From: Candidatus Poribacteria bacterium
GTDB taxonomy: Bacteria > Poribacteria > WGA-4E > WGA-3G
Length of the DNA stretch: 64,000 nt
Direction of reading: 5' to 3'
Assembly: GCA_022821965.1 (NCBI GenBank)
Contig: JAJECN010000051.1
Span: forward strand, 1-64,000
Position 1 is the stretch's first letter. Each line of letters begins with the position of its first letter. The position numbers were made by a program, and so were the translations under genes. This document shows, piece after piece, positions 43,901 through 51,847 of this stretch. The notes under the pieces are model-generated. The model did no database searches. It saw only the letters and a program-made list of their open reading frames with translations, and was not told the origin of the DNA.

Positions 43901-44188
43901 ATGGCAGCGAAAAAACTTTCAGATGCTGAAGTTCAGGACAACCTTGAACAACTCAACGGTTGGACAGTGGAAAACGGTAAACTACATAAAGAATATCAGT
44001 TTGATACATTTGTTACAGCGTTCGGTTTTATGACACAACTCGCCTTAATCGCGGAATCCATGAATCATCACCCTGAATGGTTCAACGTCTATAACCGTGT
44101 GACAATTGATTTAATGACGCACGATGCTGGTGGCATCAGCGAATTAGATTTTCAATGGGCAAAGCACGCGGATTCAATTAGCGGTTAA
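43901..44188 (+). CDS. phhB: Pterin-4a-carbinolamine dehydratase
   Basis: The 95-residue product dehydrates 4a-hydroxytetrahydrobiopterin, recycling the pterin cofactor of aromatic amino acid hydroxylases, or serves in molybdopterin or related pterin metabolism. The family signature is complete: the AESMNHHPEWFNVYNRVTID stretch followed by LMTHDAGGISELD holds the paired His, the Pro-Glu-Trp and the T-H. Length (about 95-110) is normal. GAGGAG precedes ATG 43901. No phenylalanine hydroxylase is in the window. The next gene starts 37 bases later. Confidence 0.92.
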   Translation: MAAKKLSDAEVQDNLEQLNGWTVENGKLHKEYQFDTFVTAFGFMTQLALIAESMNHHPEWFNVYNRVTIDLMTHDAGGISELDFQWAKHADSISG

Positions 44189-44225
44189 ACCGGTTTTCTG
44201 TAAATAACCCGCATTGGAGAGACGC

Positions 44226-45164
44226 ATGAAAGTCCTAATTGGAAGTAGACAGGTGCCAGAGATTGAAAGGATGCTGTCGGATGCCCCACCGGGTGTTGAG
44301 GTACACTTTTTACCACAAGGTGAATCCTTACGTGAACATATTGCTGATGTTGACATTTTGTTTGGACACCTTGGCGAGGATGCAATACCGGAAGCGAATG
44401 CGCTGCGTTGGGTGCACCAACCACACGCTGGTGTTGAAGGTTTTATGTATCCTGCTTTCAAAGCGAGTGATGTTATACTCACCAACTGTCGCGGCTTGTA
44501 CGGCACCCAGATTGCTGAACACGCTTTCGCCTTACTTTTGTCCATCACCCGGCGGATTCCTGACCAATTGGAATTTATGAAGACAAAGCATTGGGAGCGC
44601 GTTCCGTGTGTTGAACTGGCGGGTATGACAATGGGTATCCTTGGATTGGGTGGCATCGGACGGGCGATTGCAGCACGCGCACAGGCGTTTGAATTTAATA
44701 TCATCGCTGCTGATATAGAACCGATTGACAAACCTGATACCGTATCAGAACTCTTCGGTTTGGATGAATTGATGGCGTTTCTTGCGAAGTCAAACATCCT
44801 TATGGTATGTTGTCCGAGCACGCCTGAAACACATAAGCTCCTATCATACGCCCAGTTCAATCAGATGCCTGATGATAGTTACGTTGTGAATGTCAGTCGT
44901 GGCAAGGTTATTGACGAAGAGGCTTTGGTAGAGGCACTTCAGGGTGCGAAATTAGCGGGTGCTGGATTAGACGTAACGTATACGGAACCGTGTCCACCGG
45001 AAAGTCCACTGTGGGAACAGCAGAACGTGATTTTAACTTCGCACAGCGCAGGTTCTTCGCAGCACATTCGGAAACGCGCCATGCAACTCTTTATTGATAA
45101 TTTACATCGTTACGTGGAAGGTAAGCCTTTAGTCAACGTCGTTGATAAACAGAAGGGATACTAA
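44226..45164 (+). CDS. D-2-hydroxyacid dehydrogenase
   Basis: ATG 44226 has GGAGAG upstream; a TTG at 44214 is less likely. The 312-residue product has the NAD-binding motif GLGGIG at 140-145. The catalytic Arg is in VNVSRGKVIDEEALVEAL, the Glu in VTYTEPCPPESPLWE and the His in ILTSHSAGSS. This is the standard fold of glyoxylate/hydroxypyruvate and phosphoglycerate dehydrogenase relatives; the substrate is open. It is followed after 25 bases by a Gfo/Idh/MocA gene, suggesting a small operon for a sugar or hydroxyacid pathway. Confidence 0.9.
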   Translation: MKVLIGSRQVPEIERMLSDAPPGVEVHFLPQGESLREHIADVDILFGHLGEDAIPEANALRWVHQPHAGVEGFMYPAFKASDVILTNCRGLYGTQIAEHAFALLLSITRRIPDQLEFMKTKHWERVPCVELAGMTMGILGLGGIGRAIAARAQAFEFNIIAADIEPIDKPDTVSELFGLDELMAFLAKSNILMVCCPSTPETHKLLSYAQFNQMPDDSYVVNVSRGKVIDEEALVEALQGAKLAGAGLDVTYTEPCPPESPLWEQQNVILTSHSAGSSQHIRKRAMQLFIDNLHRYVEGKPLVNVVDKQKGY

Positions 45165-45189
45165 ATCACAACACAGAAATGGAGAGAAA

Positions 45190-46263
45190 ATGAGTCAGAA
45201 AACATATCGCGCCGCTGCCATCGGACATACCGGTGCCGGCAACTTTGGACATGGACTCCATACCCCATATAAAGATATAGAGAACGTCGAATTTATCGCT
45301 GTCTCTGATCCAGATGAGGCTGGCAGGGAGAAGGCAGCGGCAGAGGCGGGTGCTTTACGCAGTTACGCCGATTATCGGGATATGCTTAAAAAGGAGACGC
45401 TTGATATTGTGAGCGTTTGTCCGCGCTGGACATCAGAACATGTTGATATGGTAACCGCTTGTCTTGAAGCGGGATGCAGCGTCTATTCCGAGAAACCGAT
45501 GACGAGTACGCTCGCGGACGGTGATAAAATCGTTGAGACAGCGAAAACACACGGTTTAAAGGTTGCAGTGGCGCATCAGGCGGTCTACCTTCCTGCGACG
45601 CACGCCATCAAGCAGATGCTTGACGATGGAAAGATTGGGACTATTCAAGCCATCTACGCCAGTGGTAAGCAGGATCATCGCGGTGGCGGTGAGGATATGA
45701 TTGTCCTCGGCACCCACATTTTTAATATGATGCGTTTCTACGTCGGTGATGTCGCGTGGATGCAGTCGCACGTCACAACAAACGGCAAAGAGATTGCGTA
45801 CGGTGATGACCATAAACCGACAGAACCTGTGGGAGCCGTCGCGGGGGATTCCATCAACAGTTACTTCGCTTTCAAAAGCGGTGTTTCCGGATTTTTCGAG
45901 TCTCGGAGAGATCAGGCTGGCTCAGGCAGATACGGTATGGAGATCGTCGGTAGTGAAGGCATTTTCTCGCTTCGCGGTGATGTCGCAAATCGCTTGATGA
46001 TCTACCCGTATCCGGTGCTGGTGCCTGCAAATCCAGAGCAGCAGTGGGAGGCGATGGATTTAGACCAAACGCCTTTCTCCAGCGGCAATGAACTCGCTAT
46101 TCGAGATCTCATCGACGCGATTGAGAATGACCGGAAACCGATTTCTGCTGCTGAAGACGCTGTCGCTGCATTAGAGATGATTCTCGGTGCTTACGAATCT
46201 CAATTGTCTGGCGGACGTGTCCCGTTCCCGATTGCGAACCGTGAGCATCCGTTAAGCAGATAA
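45190..46263 (+). CDS. Gfo/Idh/MocA-family oxidoreductase (divergent member)
   Basis: ATG 45190 follows GGAGAG; an earlier in-frame start lies within the previous gene. The 357-residue product has the family signature CSVYSEKPMTSTLADGDKIV (EKP lysine) and a C-terminal GVSGFFESRRDQAG. The nucleotide loop reads AIGHTGAGNFGHG, where the usual GxGxxG is altered by a His/Thr start, as in some subgroups. It is not close to the twins at 28437-30658. A strong hairpin terminator follows. Substrate is unknown, likely shared with the preceding dehydrogenase. Confidence 0.87.
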   Translation: MSQKTYRAAAIGHTGAGNFGHGLHTPYKDIENVEFIAVSDPDEAGREKAAAEAGALRSYADYRDMLKKETLDIVSVCPRWTSEHVDMVTACLEAGCSVYSEKPMTSTLADGDKIVETAKTHGLKVAVAHQAVYLPATHAIKQMLDDGKIGTIQAIYASGKQDHRGGGEDMIVLGTHIFNMMRFYVGDVAWMQSHVTTNGKEIAYGDDHKPTEPVGAVAGDSINSYFAFKSGVSGFFESRRDQAGSGRYGMEIVGSEGIFSLRGDVANRLMIYPYPVLVPANPEQQWEAMDLDQTPFSSGNELAIRDLIDAIENDRKPISAAEDAVAALEMILGAYESQLSGGRVPFPIANREHPLSR

Positions 46264-46284
46264 AATATAGAACCGATATATGTT

Positions 46285-46315
46285 TGGCGAGGTCTCCGTG
46301 CCTCGCCATTTTTTT
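46285..46315 (+). terminator. Rho-independent terminator
   Basis: TGGCGAGG at 46285-46292 pairs with CCTCGCCA at 46301-46308, followed by seven T at 46309-46315. It lies 22 bases after the stop of the oxidoreductase gene, and its T-run abuts the stop of the convergent kinase gene. The stem resembles the dispersed GGCGAGG palindromes. Confidence 0.85.
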
Positions 46316-47030
46316 ATGCAGGTATCGTCTTCCGAACACCATTTTCATAGCGGACCTGATAATCGGTATCCGGCACGTCCATTGCCCGGACAGCAAGTTC
46401 GCCGAATGTAATCAGCGGTTCAGAAAGTAGTAGCAGTTCATCGAGCGATTCGGTCGGTGTTTTGTCCGTTGTGTCCAGCACAATTTTGCGTCCACTCTGT
46501 GTAAACAGGGATTTGTCAATCTCCTCCTGAAACAGGCGATTAAGCGTTGGAATATCGGCTTCCTTGATAATTTGGTATTCGTGAGGATCTGTTTTCATCC
46601 TTCTCTTAATTGCCTCGTCACTGGCGGTGACGTGGATCATCACGACATCCGGCAATCGCGCTTCGATAACCTGCGCTTCATAGCCGCGTTGCGCATTGAT
46701 GTGATACCTGGGGTAATACGTGCTTTCTGGGTCATCCCCATAGAAGGACGAATAAACCAACTCCTCAATGTGCCACCCTGCGATCATAGTATTCGGATAA
46801 TTTTTTATCACCTCAACGTGATACTGAAGCTGCATCCGTTGCATCCGCTCCTTCACGTCGTCCGGGAAATGGATGTACGCTGCTCTTGATTCCGGGCTCA
46901 GCGTCGAATCTGGGATCGTAAAGTGATCATCCACGTGAACCCTTAGTTTTCGGTGCTGGTAATAGTTAGTCATCAGATCGACTAATGTTGATTTTCCAGC
47001 ATATTCGATACCGACAAAAATACATCTCAT
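46314..47030 (-). CDS. P-loop nucleoside/nucleotide-type kinase (thymidylate-kinase-like)
   Basis: The 238-residue product begins MRCIFVGIEYAGKSTLVDLM, a Walker A loop (GIEYAGKST) of the deoxynucleoside/thymidylate kinase group, where most members have GxxGxGKS/T. A DDHF(T) acidic pair at about 34-37 and a lid-like region with RRMKTDPHEYQ follow. The sequence is not close enough to Tmk to claim thymidylate. Kinases acting on nucleosides, shikimate or signalling molecules share these features. It is alone on the minus strand, convergent with the upstream oxidoreductase. Confidence 0.7.
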   Translation of the reverse strand: MRCIFVGIEYAGKSTLVDLMTNYYQHRKLRVHVDDHFTIPDSTLSPESRAAYIHFPDDVKERMQRMQLQYHVEVIKNYPNTMIAGWHIEELVYSSFYGDDPESTYYPRYHINAQRGYEAQVIEARLPDVVMIHVTASDEAIKRRMKTDPHEYQIIKEADIPTLNRLFQEEIDKSLFTQSGRKIVLDTTDKTPTESLDELLLLSEPLITFGELAVRAMDVPDTDYQVRYENGVRKTIPA

Positions 47031-47141
47031 AAAAAAGACCTCGCTATTAAATCAATGAATGGACAACTTATCACACGCTATTGTTATATCTATCACAGAA
47101 TTGGAAAAATGTCAAATACCTATTCCAATTTTTCGGTCGTC

Positions 47142-47170
47142 TTGACAATCGGACATTTGCAAGGTATAAT
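47142..47170 (+). promoter_or_regulatory. Consensus sigma70-type promoter
   Basis: TTGACA at 47142-47147 and TATAAT at 47165-47170 are both perfect, with 17-base spacing. They lie 39 bases before the antitoxin-like gene at 47209. This is the strongest promoter match found in the window. Confidence 0.88.
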
Positions 47171-47208
47171 AACTTTAATCTGAACGGCTTTAACACAAGG
47201 AGGCACGG

Positions 47209-47511
47209 ATGGAAAAAACTCAGACCGTCAAAATCCAATATACGGACTTCTTAGAGACCTATACTGCCCATATCCAGAAAAATGGAGATGGTTGGATCGG
47301 ATGGATACCCGAAGTTCCCGAGGTGAACTGTGAAGAACAGACACGGGAAAAGTTGCTAAAAACTCTTAAGAACCAACTTCATGAAATCTTAGTCGTTGAG
47401 TGGGAAGCATGGTGTGAACAGTTTGAGGAAGATGTGAACGCTGGACGATTGGACCCGCTTTTTGACAAAGCCCTTGAGGATTTGCGGGCGGGCAGGTGTA
47501 AAGATCTATAA
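47209..47511 (+). CDS. Antitoxin-like small protein (copy 1)
   Basis: AAGGAGG precedes ATG 47209. The 100-residue product reads YTDFLETYTAHIQKNGDGWI, then GWIPEVPEVNCEEQTREKLL. This HicB-like half (a beta-strand core with WIGWIPEVP) is followed by a helical, acidic tail (EAWCEQFEEDVNAGRLDPLF and KALEDLRAGRCKDL). The tail is the typical toxin-binding end of RelE-partner antitoxins. The stop overlaps the toxin start by about 14 bases. It is a close paralogue of the gene at 47808. The pair is driven by the consensus promoter at 47142. Confidence 0.75.
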   Translation: MEKTQTVKIQYTDFLETYTAHIQKNGDGWIGWIPEVPEVNCEEQTREKLLKTLKNQLHEILVVEWEAWCEQFEEDVNAGRLDPLFDKALEDLRAGRCKDL

Positions 47512-47764
47512 AACTACTCCTGAATTTTGGGCATCTTATAGAAACCTTCCGCGTGAGATTCAACAACTTGCCGACAAAAGTTTTGAATTGCTGCAGCGAG
47601 ATCCGAGGCATCCAGCCCTGCATTTCAAAAAAGTTGGTAATCGTTGGTCTGCGCGAATTAGTAAGAATTATCGCGCTTTGGCTCGCTAAGAAGATGGCTT
47701 GTTTGTCTGGATCTGGATCGGAAAGCATGACGAGTACATTCGGCAGATCCGATCCGCCTTTTAA
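47498..47764 (+). pseudogene. RelE/ParE-like toxin broken by an in-frame TAA
   Basis: The toxin probably starts at GTG 47498, inside the end of the antitoxin gene: VKIYKTTPEFWASYRNLPRE, later HPALHFKKVGNRWSARISKN and YRALAR. This is the pattern of small RelE-like mRNA interferases of the cytotoxic-translational-repressor type. At 47687-47689 a TAA stops translation. In the same frame the normal family ending follows: EDGLFVWIWIGKHDEYIRQI, then RSAF and a true stop at 47762-47764. One base change would restore about 88 residues. Loss of the last 25 residues, including the conserved HDEY strand, likely inactivates the toxin. Confidence 0.82.
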
Positions 47765-47807
47765 TAAGTCGTGAGATTGAGATTTTATTCAACCCAAGGA
47801 GACAAAC

Positions 47808-48143
47808 ATGGAAAAAATTCAGACTGTCGAAATCTACGATGCGGAATACGAAACAACCTATACTGCCAAGATTCAAAAAAATGGTGATCGATGGATAGGT
47901 TGGATACAGGAACACCCGAAGGTGAAATGTGAGGAAGGGACACAAGAAGCATTGCTAAAGACCCTTGAGAAGACGCTTTATGAAACTTTAGAGGCGGACT
48001 GGGAAGCGTGGGATAAGCAGATAGAAGAAGACGCTAAAACAGGTAAACTTGATAAACTTAATGAAAAAGCCCTTGAGGACTTGCGAGCAGGTAGGTGTAA
48101 AGATCTATTCTCAATCATTGGAACAAAAACGCAATCATCTTAA
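47808..48143 (+). CDS. Antitoxin-like small protein (copy 2, toxin partner missing)
   Basis: AAGGAG precedes ATG 47808. The 111-residue product is a paralogue of the 47209 gene: MEKIQTVEIYDAEYETTYTA versus MEKTQTVKIQYTDFLETYTA, and both carry KALEDLRAGRCKDL. Where copy 1 ends and its toxin begins, copy 2 instead runs on into FSIIGTKTQSS, and no toxin follows before dusB at 48162. It therefore looks like a duplicated toxin-antitoxin unit that has lost its toxin gene. It may act as a solitary antitoxin. Confidence 0.75.
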   Translation: MEKIQTVEIYDAEYETTYTAKIQKNGDRWIGWIQEHPKVKCEEGTQEALLKTLEKTLYETLEADWEAWDKQIEEDAKTGKLDKLNEKALEDLRAGRCKDLFSIIGTKTQSS

Positions 48144-48161
48144 CCCTAAAATATTCATCAA

Positions 48162-49154
48162 ATGTTAACAATCGGCAACCTAAACATTCCAGATTTCCCG
48201 CTTCTGCTCGCACCGATGGAAGATGTGAGCGATCCGCCTTTCCGCGCCGTCTGCAAAGAGAACGGTGCGGATATTATGTACACGGAATTCATTTCCTCTG
48301 AAGCACTTATTCGTGATGCTGCGCCGAGTGTTGCTAAATTGGACATTTTTGAAGCGGAAAGACCCATCGGTATCCAAATCTTTGGGCACGACATCGACTC
48401 TATGCGCGCCTCTGTCGAGATCACCGAAAAGGTGCAACCTAACATCATCGACATTAACTATGGGTGTCCTGTCAAGAAGGTTACGTGCAAAGGGGCAGGT
48501 GCGGGTATCCTGCAAGACATACCGAAGATGGTGAAAATGACTGCCGAAATGGTCAAAGCCACGCAGTTGCCCGTCACCGTCAAAACCCGTCTCGGTTGGG
48601 ACGATAAAACGAAGTACATTGTTGAGGTTGCGGAACGGTTACAGGATGTCGGTATACAGGCTATCGCTATTCACGGCAGAACCCGCCGACAGATGTATAA
48701 AGGAGATGCCGATTGGACGCTCATCGGTAGGATTAAGGATAATCCGCGTATGACGATCCCTGTCTTCGGCAACGGTGATGTCGATAGTCCACAGAAAGCA
48801 GCAGATATGCGGCAGCAATACGGTGTTGACGGCATTATGATTGGGCGCGCCGCGATCGGTTATCCGTGGATTTTCAACGAGATAAAACACTATTTCGCAA
48901 CCGGTGAATCGCTTCCACCGCCCTCCATAGATGAACGCATCAAGGTTTTTAGAAAACACCTCGACTTTTCCATTAAATGGAAAGGATTAAAACTCGGTCT
49001 CGTTGAGATGCGTCGGCACTATAGCAACTATTTTAAGGGCATCCCGCACGTCAAACCCTTTCGCTATCGTCTCGTCACATGTGATAGTTACGACGGTGTT
49101 TTAGGCATTGTATCGGAACTCCGGACGCATGCCCTAACGTTAGGTTTCTCGTAG
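48162..49154 (+). CDS. dusB: tRNA-dihydrouridine synthase (DusB-type)
   Basis: The 330-residue FMN enzyme reduces uridines in tRNA D-loops with NADPH. It has the TIM-barrel opening LLLAPMEDVSDPPFRAVCKE, the catalytic Cys102 in INYGCPVKKV, VTVKTRLGWDD, AIHGRTRRQMYKGDADW and GNGDVDSPQKAADM, GRAAIGYPWIF. The length and the GCP-V/A-K-KV motif fit the DusB group rather than DusA or DusC. There is an 18-base gap from the antitoxin gene, with no obvious ribosome-binding site. It may be co-transcribed with the antitoxin-like gene. Confidence 0.9.
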   Translation: MLTIGNLNIPDFPLLLAPMEDVSDPPFRAVCKENGADIMYTEFISSEALIRDAAPSVAKLDIFEAERPIGIQIFGHDIDSMRASVEITEKVQPNIIDINYGCPVKKVTCKGAGAGILQDIPKMVKMTAEMVKATQLPVTVKTRLGWDDKTKYIVEVAERLQDVGIQAIAIHGRTRRQMYKGDADWTLIGRIKDNPRMTIPVFGNGDVDSPQKAADMRQQYGVDGIMIGRAAIGYPWIFNEIKHYFATGESLPPPSIDERIKVFRKHLDFSIKWKGLKLGLVEMRRHYSNYFKGIPHVKPFRYRLVTCDSYDGVLGIVSELRTHALTLGFS

Positions 49155-49184
49155 GAATAAGATTCCGGGAGACTGAAAAAACAC

Positions 49185-49213
49185 TTGACTTGAAAACCAC
49201 ATAATATTATCAT
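49185..49213 (+). promoter_or_regulatory. Sigma70-type promoter for dapF-dapA
   Basis: TTGACT at 49185-49190 and TATCAT at 49208-49213 have 17-base spacing, 36 bases before ATG 49250. One mismatch occurs in each box. Confidence 0.7.
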
Positions 49214-49249
49214 ACACTAAAACTATATCTCCGCAGTAAAGGACCTGGA

Positions 49250-50074
49250 ATGGAAAAAATACCCTTTATGAAACTCAGTGGTGCGGGTAACGATTTCGTC
49301 ATCATTAATAATCTGGCGGAAATCGTTGATAGCACCGATAAAGATTTTGTCAAAAAACTCTGCCAACGTCGTATGTCGGTTGGGGCTGATGGTGTTCTGC
49401 TCGTCGAAAGAGCAGATGATGTCGATTTTCGCATGCGCTACTTCAACGCCGATGGTGGTGAAGTGGAGACCTGTGGAAACGGGGCACGTTGTATCTCTAA
49501 GTTCGCTTATCTGAATGGAATCGCGTCTGAAAAAATGCGGTTTCTGACGAACGCTGGAATTTATGAATCCGAGATAGTGGGTACGAACGTTAAAGTCCGT
49601 ATGAGCGATCCGACGGACATTCGGCTCAATGTCCCACTCCAGTTAGACGATGGGATGCACACCGTTGGGTTCGCGAACAGCGGCGTACCGCACGTCGTTT
49701 TCTTTGTAGAGGACTTGGAAGGCACAGAGGTCTTTGACTTGGGACAACAGACGCGCTATCACGACGATTTCAAACCCGATGGCACCAACGCTAATTTTAT
49801 CCGTGTTCAGTCATCGGGATTAATTGACATCCGAACGTATGAACGTGGCGTTGAAGATGAGACGCTCGCTTGTGGCACGGGGTCGATCGCTTCCGCTATT
49901 GTCGCTGCGACATTGGGAAAAGTCGTATCTCCTGTTTCTGTCAAAACAGCGAGTGGCGTGATTCTTAAAATCCATTTTGACGTAGAAAACGGAGAAGCTC
50001 AGAACGTCTACCTCGAAGGGGATGCTCGCGTTATCTACGTCGGTGAACTCACAACAGACGCATGGGATTATTAA
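49250..50074 (+). CDS. dapF: Diaminopimelate epimerase
   Basis: DapF interconverts LL- and meso-diaminopimelate for lysine and peptidoglycan synthesis. The 274-residue product has both catalytic cysteines, Cys75 in EVETCGNGARC and Cys208 in LACGTGS, plus SGAGNDFVIIN near the start and DGTNANFIRV. Length is typical. It has its own promoter candidate and is followed 52 bases later by dapA, so the pair forms a short lysine/DAP operon, in line with a peptidoglycan-containing envelope. Confidence 0.95.
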   Translation: MEKIPFMKLSGAGNDFVIINNLAEIVDSTDKDFVKKLCQRRMSVGADGVLLVERADDVDFRMRYFNADGGEVETCGNGARCISKFAYLNGIASEKMRFLTNAGIYESEIVGTNVKVRMSDPTDIRLNVPLQLDDGMHTVGFANSGVPHVVFFVEDLEGTEVFDLGQQTRYHDDFKPDGTNANFIRVQSSGLIDIRTYERGVEDETLACGTGSIASAIVAATLGKVVSPVSVKTASGVILKIHFDVENGEAQNVYLEGDARVIYVGELTTDAWDY

Positions 50075-50126
50075 TTAAAAGTAGCAGGCACACGCTGCTG
50101 TGCTGTAGCCAGCAAGGAGGGTTTAC

Positions 50127-51002
50127 ATGTTTCAAGGCTCTTATGTTGCACTCGTCACACCATTTAAGGACGATGAATCGCTTGACGAAGCGAAACTCAA
50201 GGAACTGATTCAATTTCAGCTTGACGGCGGCACACACGGCATCGTCCCGTGTGGCACAACAGGTGAATCTCCTGCGCTGTCTGAGGCTGAACACGATAGG
50301 GTGATAGAACTCACTGTCGAAACTGTGAATGGGCAGGTGCCTATTATTGCTGGCACGGGTTCCAATTCAACGACACGCACCTTGCGCGCTACAGAACACG
50401 CTAAAGCCGCCGGTGCGGATGCTGCCCTGATTGTCACGCCCTATTACAACAAACCGACCCAAGAAGGGTTATATGCCCACTACATGAAAATCGCCGACAC
50501 GGTGGACATCCCGATCGTTGTCTACAATGTGCCGGGACGTTGCGGGACCGACATCCTTTCGCCTACTATCGCAAGGCTTGCAGAACATCCGAACATTGTC
50601 GCGCTCAAGGAAGCGACTGGCGAACTCAAACGCGCCAGTGAAGTTGTTAACTTGTGTCCCGATGATTTCGTCGTACTCTCTGGTGATGATGTCAACACGC
50701 TGCCGATTATGGCTGTTGGTGGTAAAGGTGTTATTTCAGTTGTGGCGAACATCGCACCCGCAGATGTTGCGGAGATGTGTAATGCTTTCCATGCGGGGAA
50801 TCTTGAACTCACTCAAAAACTTCATTATAAAACGTTGCCATTGGCGGTCGATCTTTTTATTGAAACGAACCCGATTCCTGCGAAAACTGCGCTCCAGCTG
50901 ATGGGCAAACTCAACGGGAAATTGCGATTGCCGCTCGCACCGATGGTTCCTGCGAACCTTGAATCCTTGCGGAATACGCTTTCGGAAACAGGTTTGATTT
51001 AA
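50127..51002 (+). CDS. dapA: 4-hydroxy-tetrahydrodipicolinate synthase
   Basis: DapA condenses pyruvate with aspartate semialdehyde, the first step of the DAP branch. The 291-residue TIM barrel shows GTTGESPAL, the catalytic Tyr133 in VVYNVPGRCGTD and the Schiff-base Lys161 in VALKEATGE, then FVVLSGDD and GGKGVISV. AAGGAGG precedes ATG 50127. Together with the upstream dapF it completes two non-adjacent steps of one pathway. The other dap genes are not in the window. Confidence 0.95.
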   Translation: MFQGSYVALVTPFKDDESLDEAKLKELIQFQLDGGTHGIVPCGTTGESPALSEAEHDRVIELTVETVNGQVPIIAGTGSNSTTRTLRATEHAKAAGADAALIVTPYYNKPTQEGLYAHYMKIADTVDIPIVVYNVPGRCGTDILSPTIARLAEHPNIVALKEATGELKRASEVVNLCPDDFVVLSGDDVNTLPIMAVGGKGVISVVANIAPADVAEMCNAFHAGNLELTQKLHYKTLPLAVDLFIETNPIPAKTALQLMGKLNGKLRLPLAPMVPANLESLRNTLSETGLI

Positions 51003-51126
51003 TCTGCGTCAGATCCTAAAAAGCCTTTGGATGCTTAAATTTGTCTGGGGTACTGTGTCCCGAACAAATTTGAGTATCTATAAAGATGTACGCGCCTCAG
51101 ACATAAACCTTTAGAAGAATCGCAGC

Positions 51127-51375
51127 ATGAATCGCAGTGAAGCCTTGCTACATAAGGCGCGACGAAATCCGAATGGCTTGAAATTCAGAGAATTTGAAAG
51201 ACTTATGCGTCGGTGTGGTTGGGCACAGCACCGCCAACGAGGGAGTCACCGAACTTGGTACTCGCCGGAGGGATATAGGATCATTGTTCAACCTGAACAC
51301 TCCATGGCAAAGGGCTACCAAGTTCGACAATTTCTCAGACAATATAACGAGGAAGCAGGAAATGAAAAAGAATAA
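51127..51375 (+). CDS. hicA: HicA-type toxin
   Basis: The 82-residue product has the HicA dsRNA-binding-like fold: LKFREFERLMRRCGWAQHRQ, then RGSHRTWYSPEGYRIIVQPE. It includes the catalytic-type His in GSHRTW, and ends VRQFLRQYNEEAG. HicA toxins are mRNA interferases. It is slightly longer than most (about 60-80). It overlaps the hicB start by 14 bases, the usual hicAB order. Confidence 0.88.
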   Translation: MNRSEALLHKARRNPNGLKFREFERLMRRCGWAQHRQRGSHRTWYSPEGYRIIVQPEHSMAKGYQVRQFLRQYNEEAGNEKE

Positions 51376-51769
51376 TCACGACGATTTCGATGGATTCATG
51401 ATCAACGTGTTTTTTGATGAAGATGGGGATTATCTTGCCCATCTCGTGGAGCTCCCTAATGTTTCCGCTTTCGGTGCGACCCCCTCCGAGGCATTAGATG
51501 AATTGAAAATCGCCTGGGAGTTGATGAAAGAATGTTATCAAGCAGATGGCGAACCTCTCCCACAAGTCCCCTCAAGGGAAGATTATGAAGGTCCACGCAA
51601 CGTCCCGGTTGATGCAAAACTCTATCACGCTCTGGTAGATGAAGCGGCGAAAGCCGGTATGAGCCTTTACGCGCTGGTGGCACATAAACTGTCCGAACCA
51701 ACACCAACTAATGGCAGCAGGAGCCACTTGTCAAGCAAACTCAACTCAAAATCCCTATCCAAGCCGTAG
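51362..51769 (+). CDS. hicB: HicB-type antitoxin
   Basis: ATG 51362 is selected because it sits inside the end of hicA, the normal hicAB coupling, although the frame is open further upstream. The 135-residue product has the partial RNase H-like fold FMINVFFDEDGDYLAHLVEL, then PNVSAFGATPSEALDELKIA. Its C-terminal ribbon-helix-helix-type segment is VPVDAKLYHALVDEAAKAGM. It would neutralise HicA and repress the operon. A Ser/Lys-rich tail of about 20 residues is unusual. Confidence 0.88.
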   Translation: MKKNNHDDFDGFMINVFFDEDGDYLAHLVELPNVSAFGATPSEALDELKIAWELMKECYQADGEPLPQVPSREDYEGPRNVPVDAKLYHALVDEAAKAGMSLYALVAHKLSEPTPTNGSRSHLSSKLNSKSLSKP

Positions 51770-51847
51770 AACAATTGGTTTTGTGCAATCTAACAAATCG
51801 GTATCCTTTCGGGCATGGTAAACCGAGAGGCGTGAAAAGTTTACTGC

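Noticed and set aside
47687-47689. Recoding of the TAA in the RelE-like toxin
   Set aside because: TAA is not used for selenocysteine or pyrrolysine, and no recoding signal is seen; a nonsense mutation is simpler.
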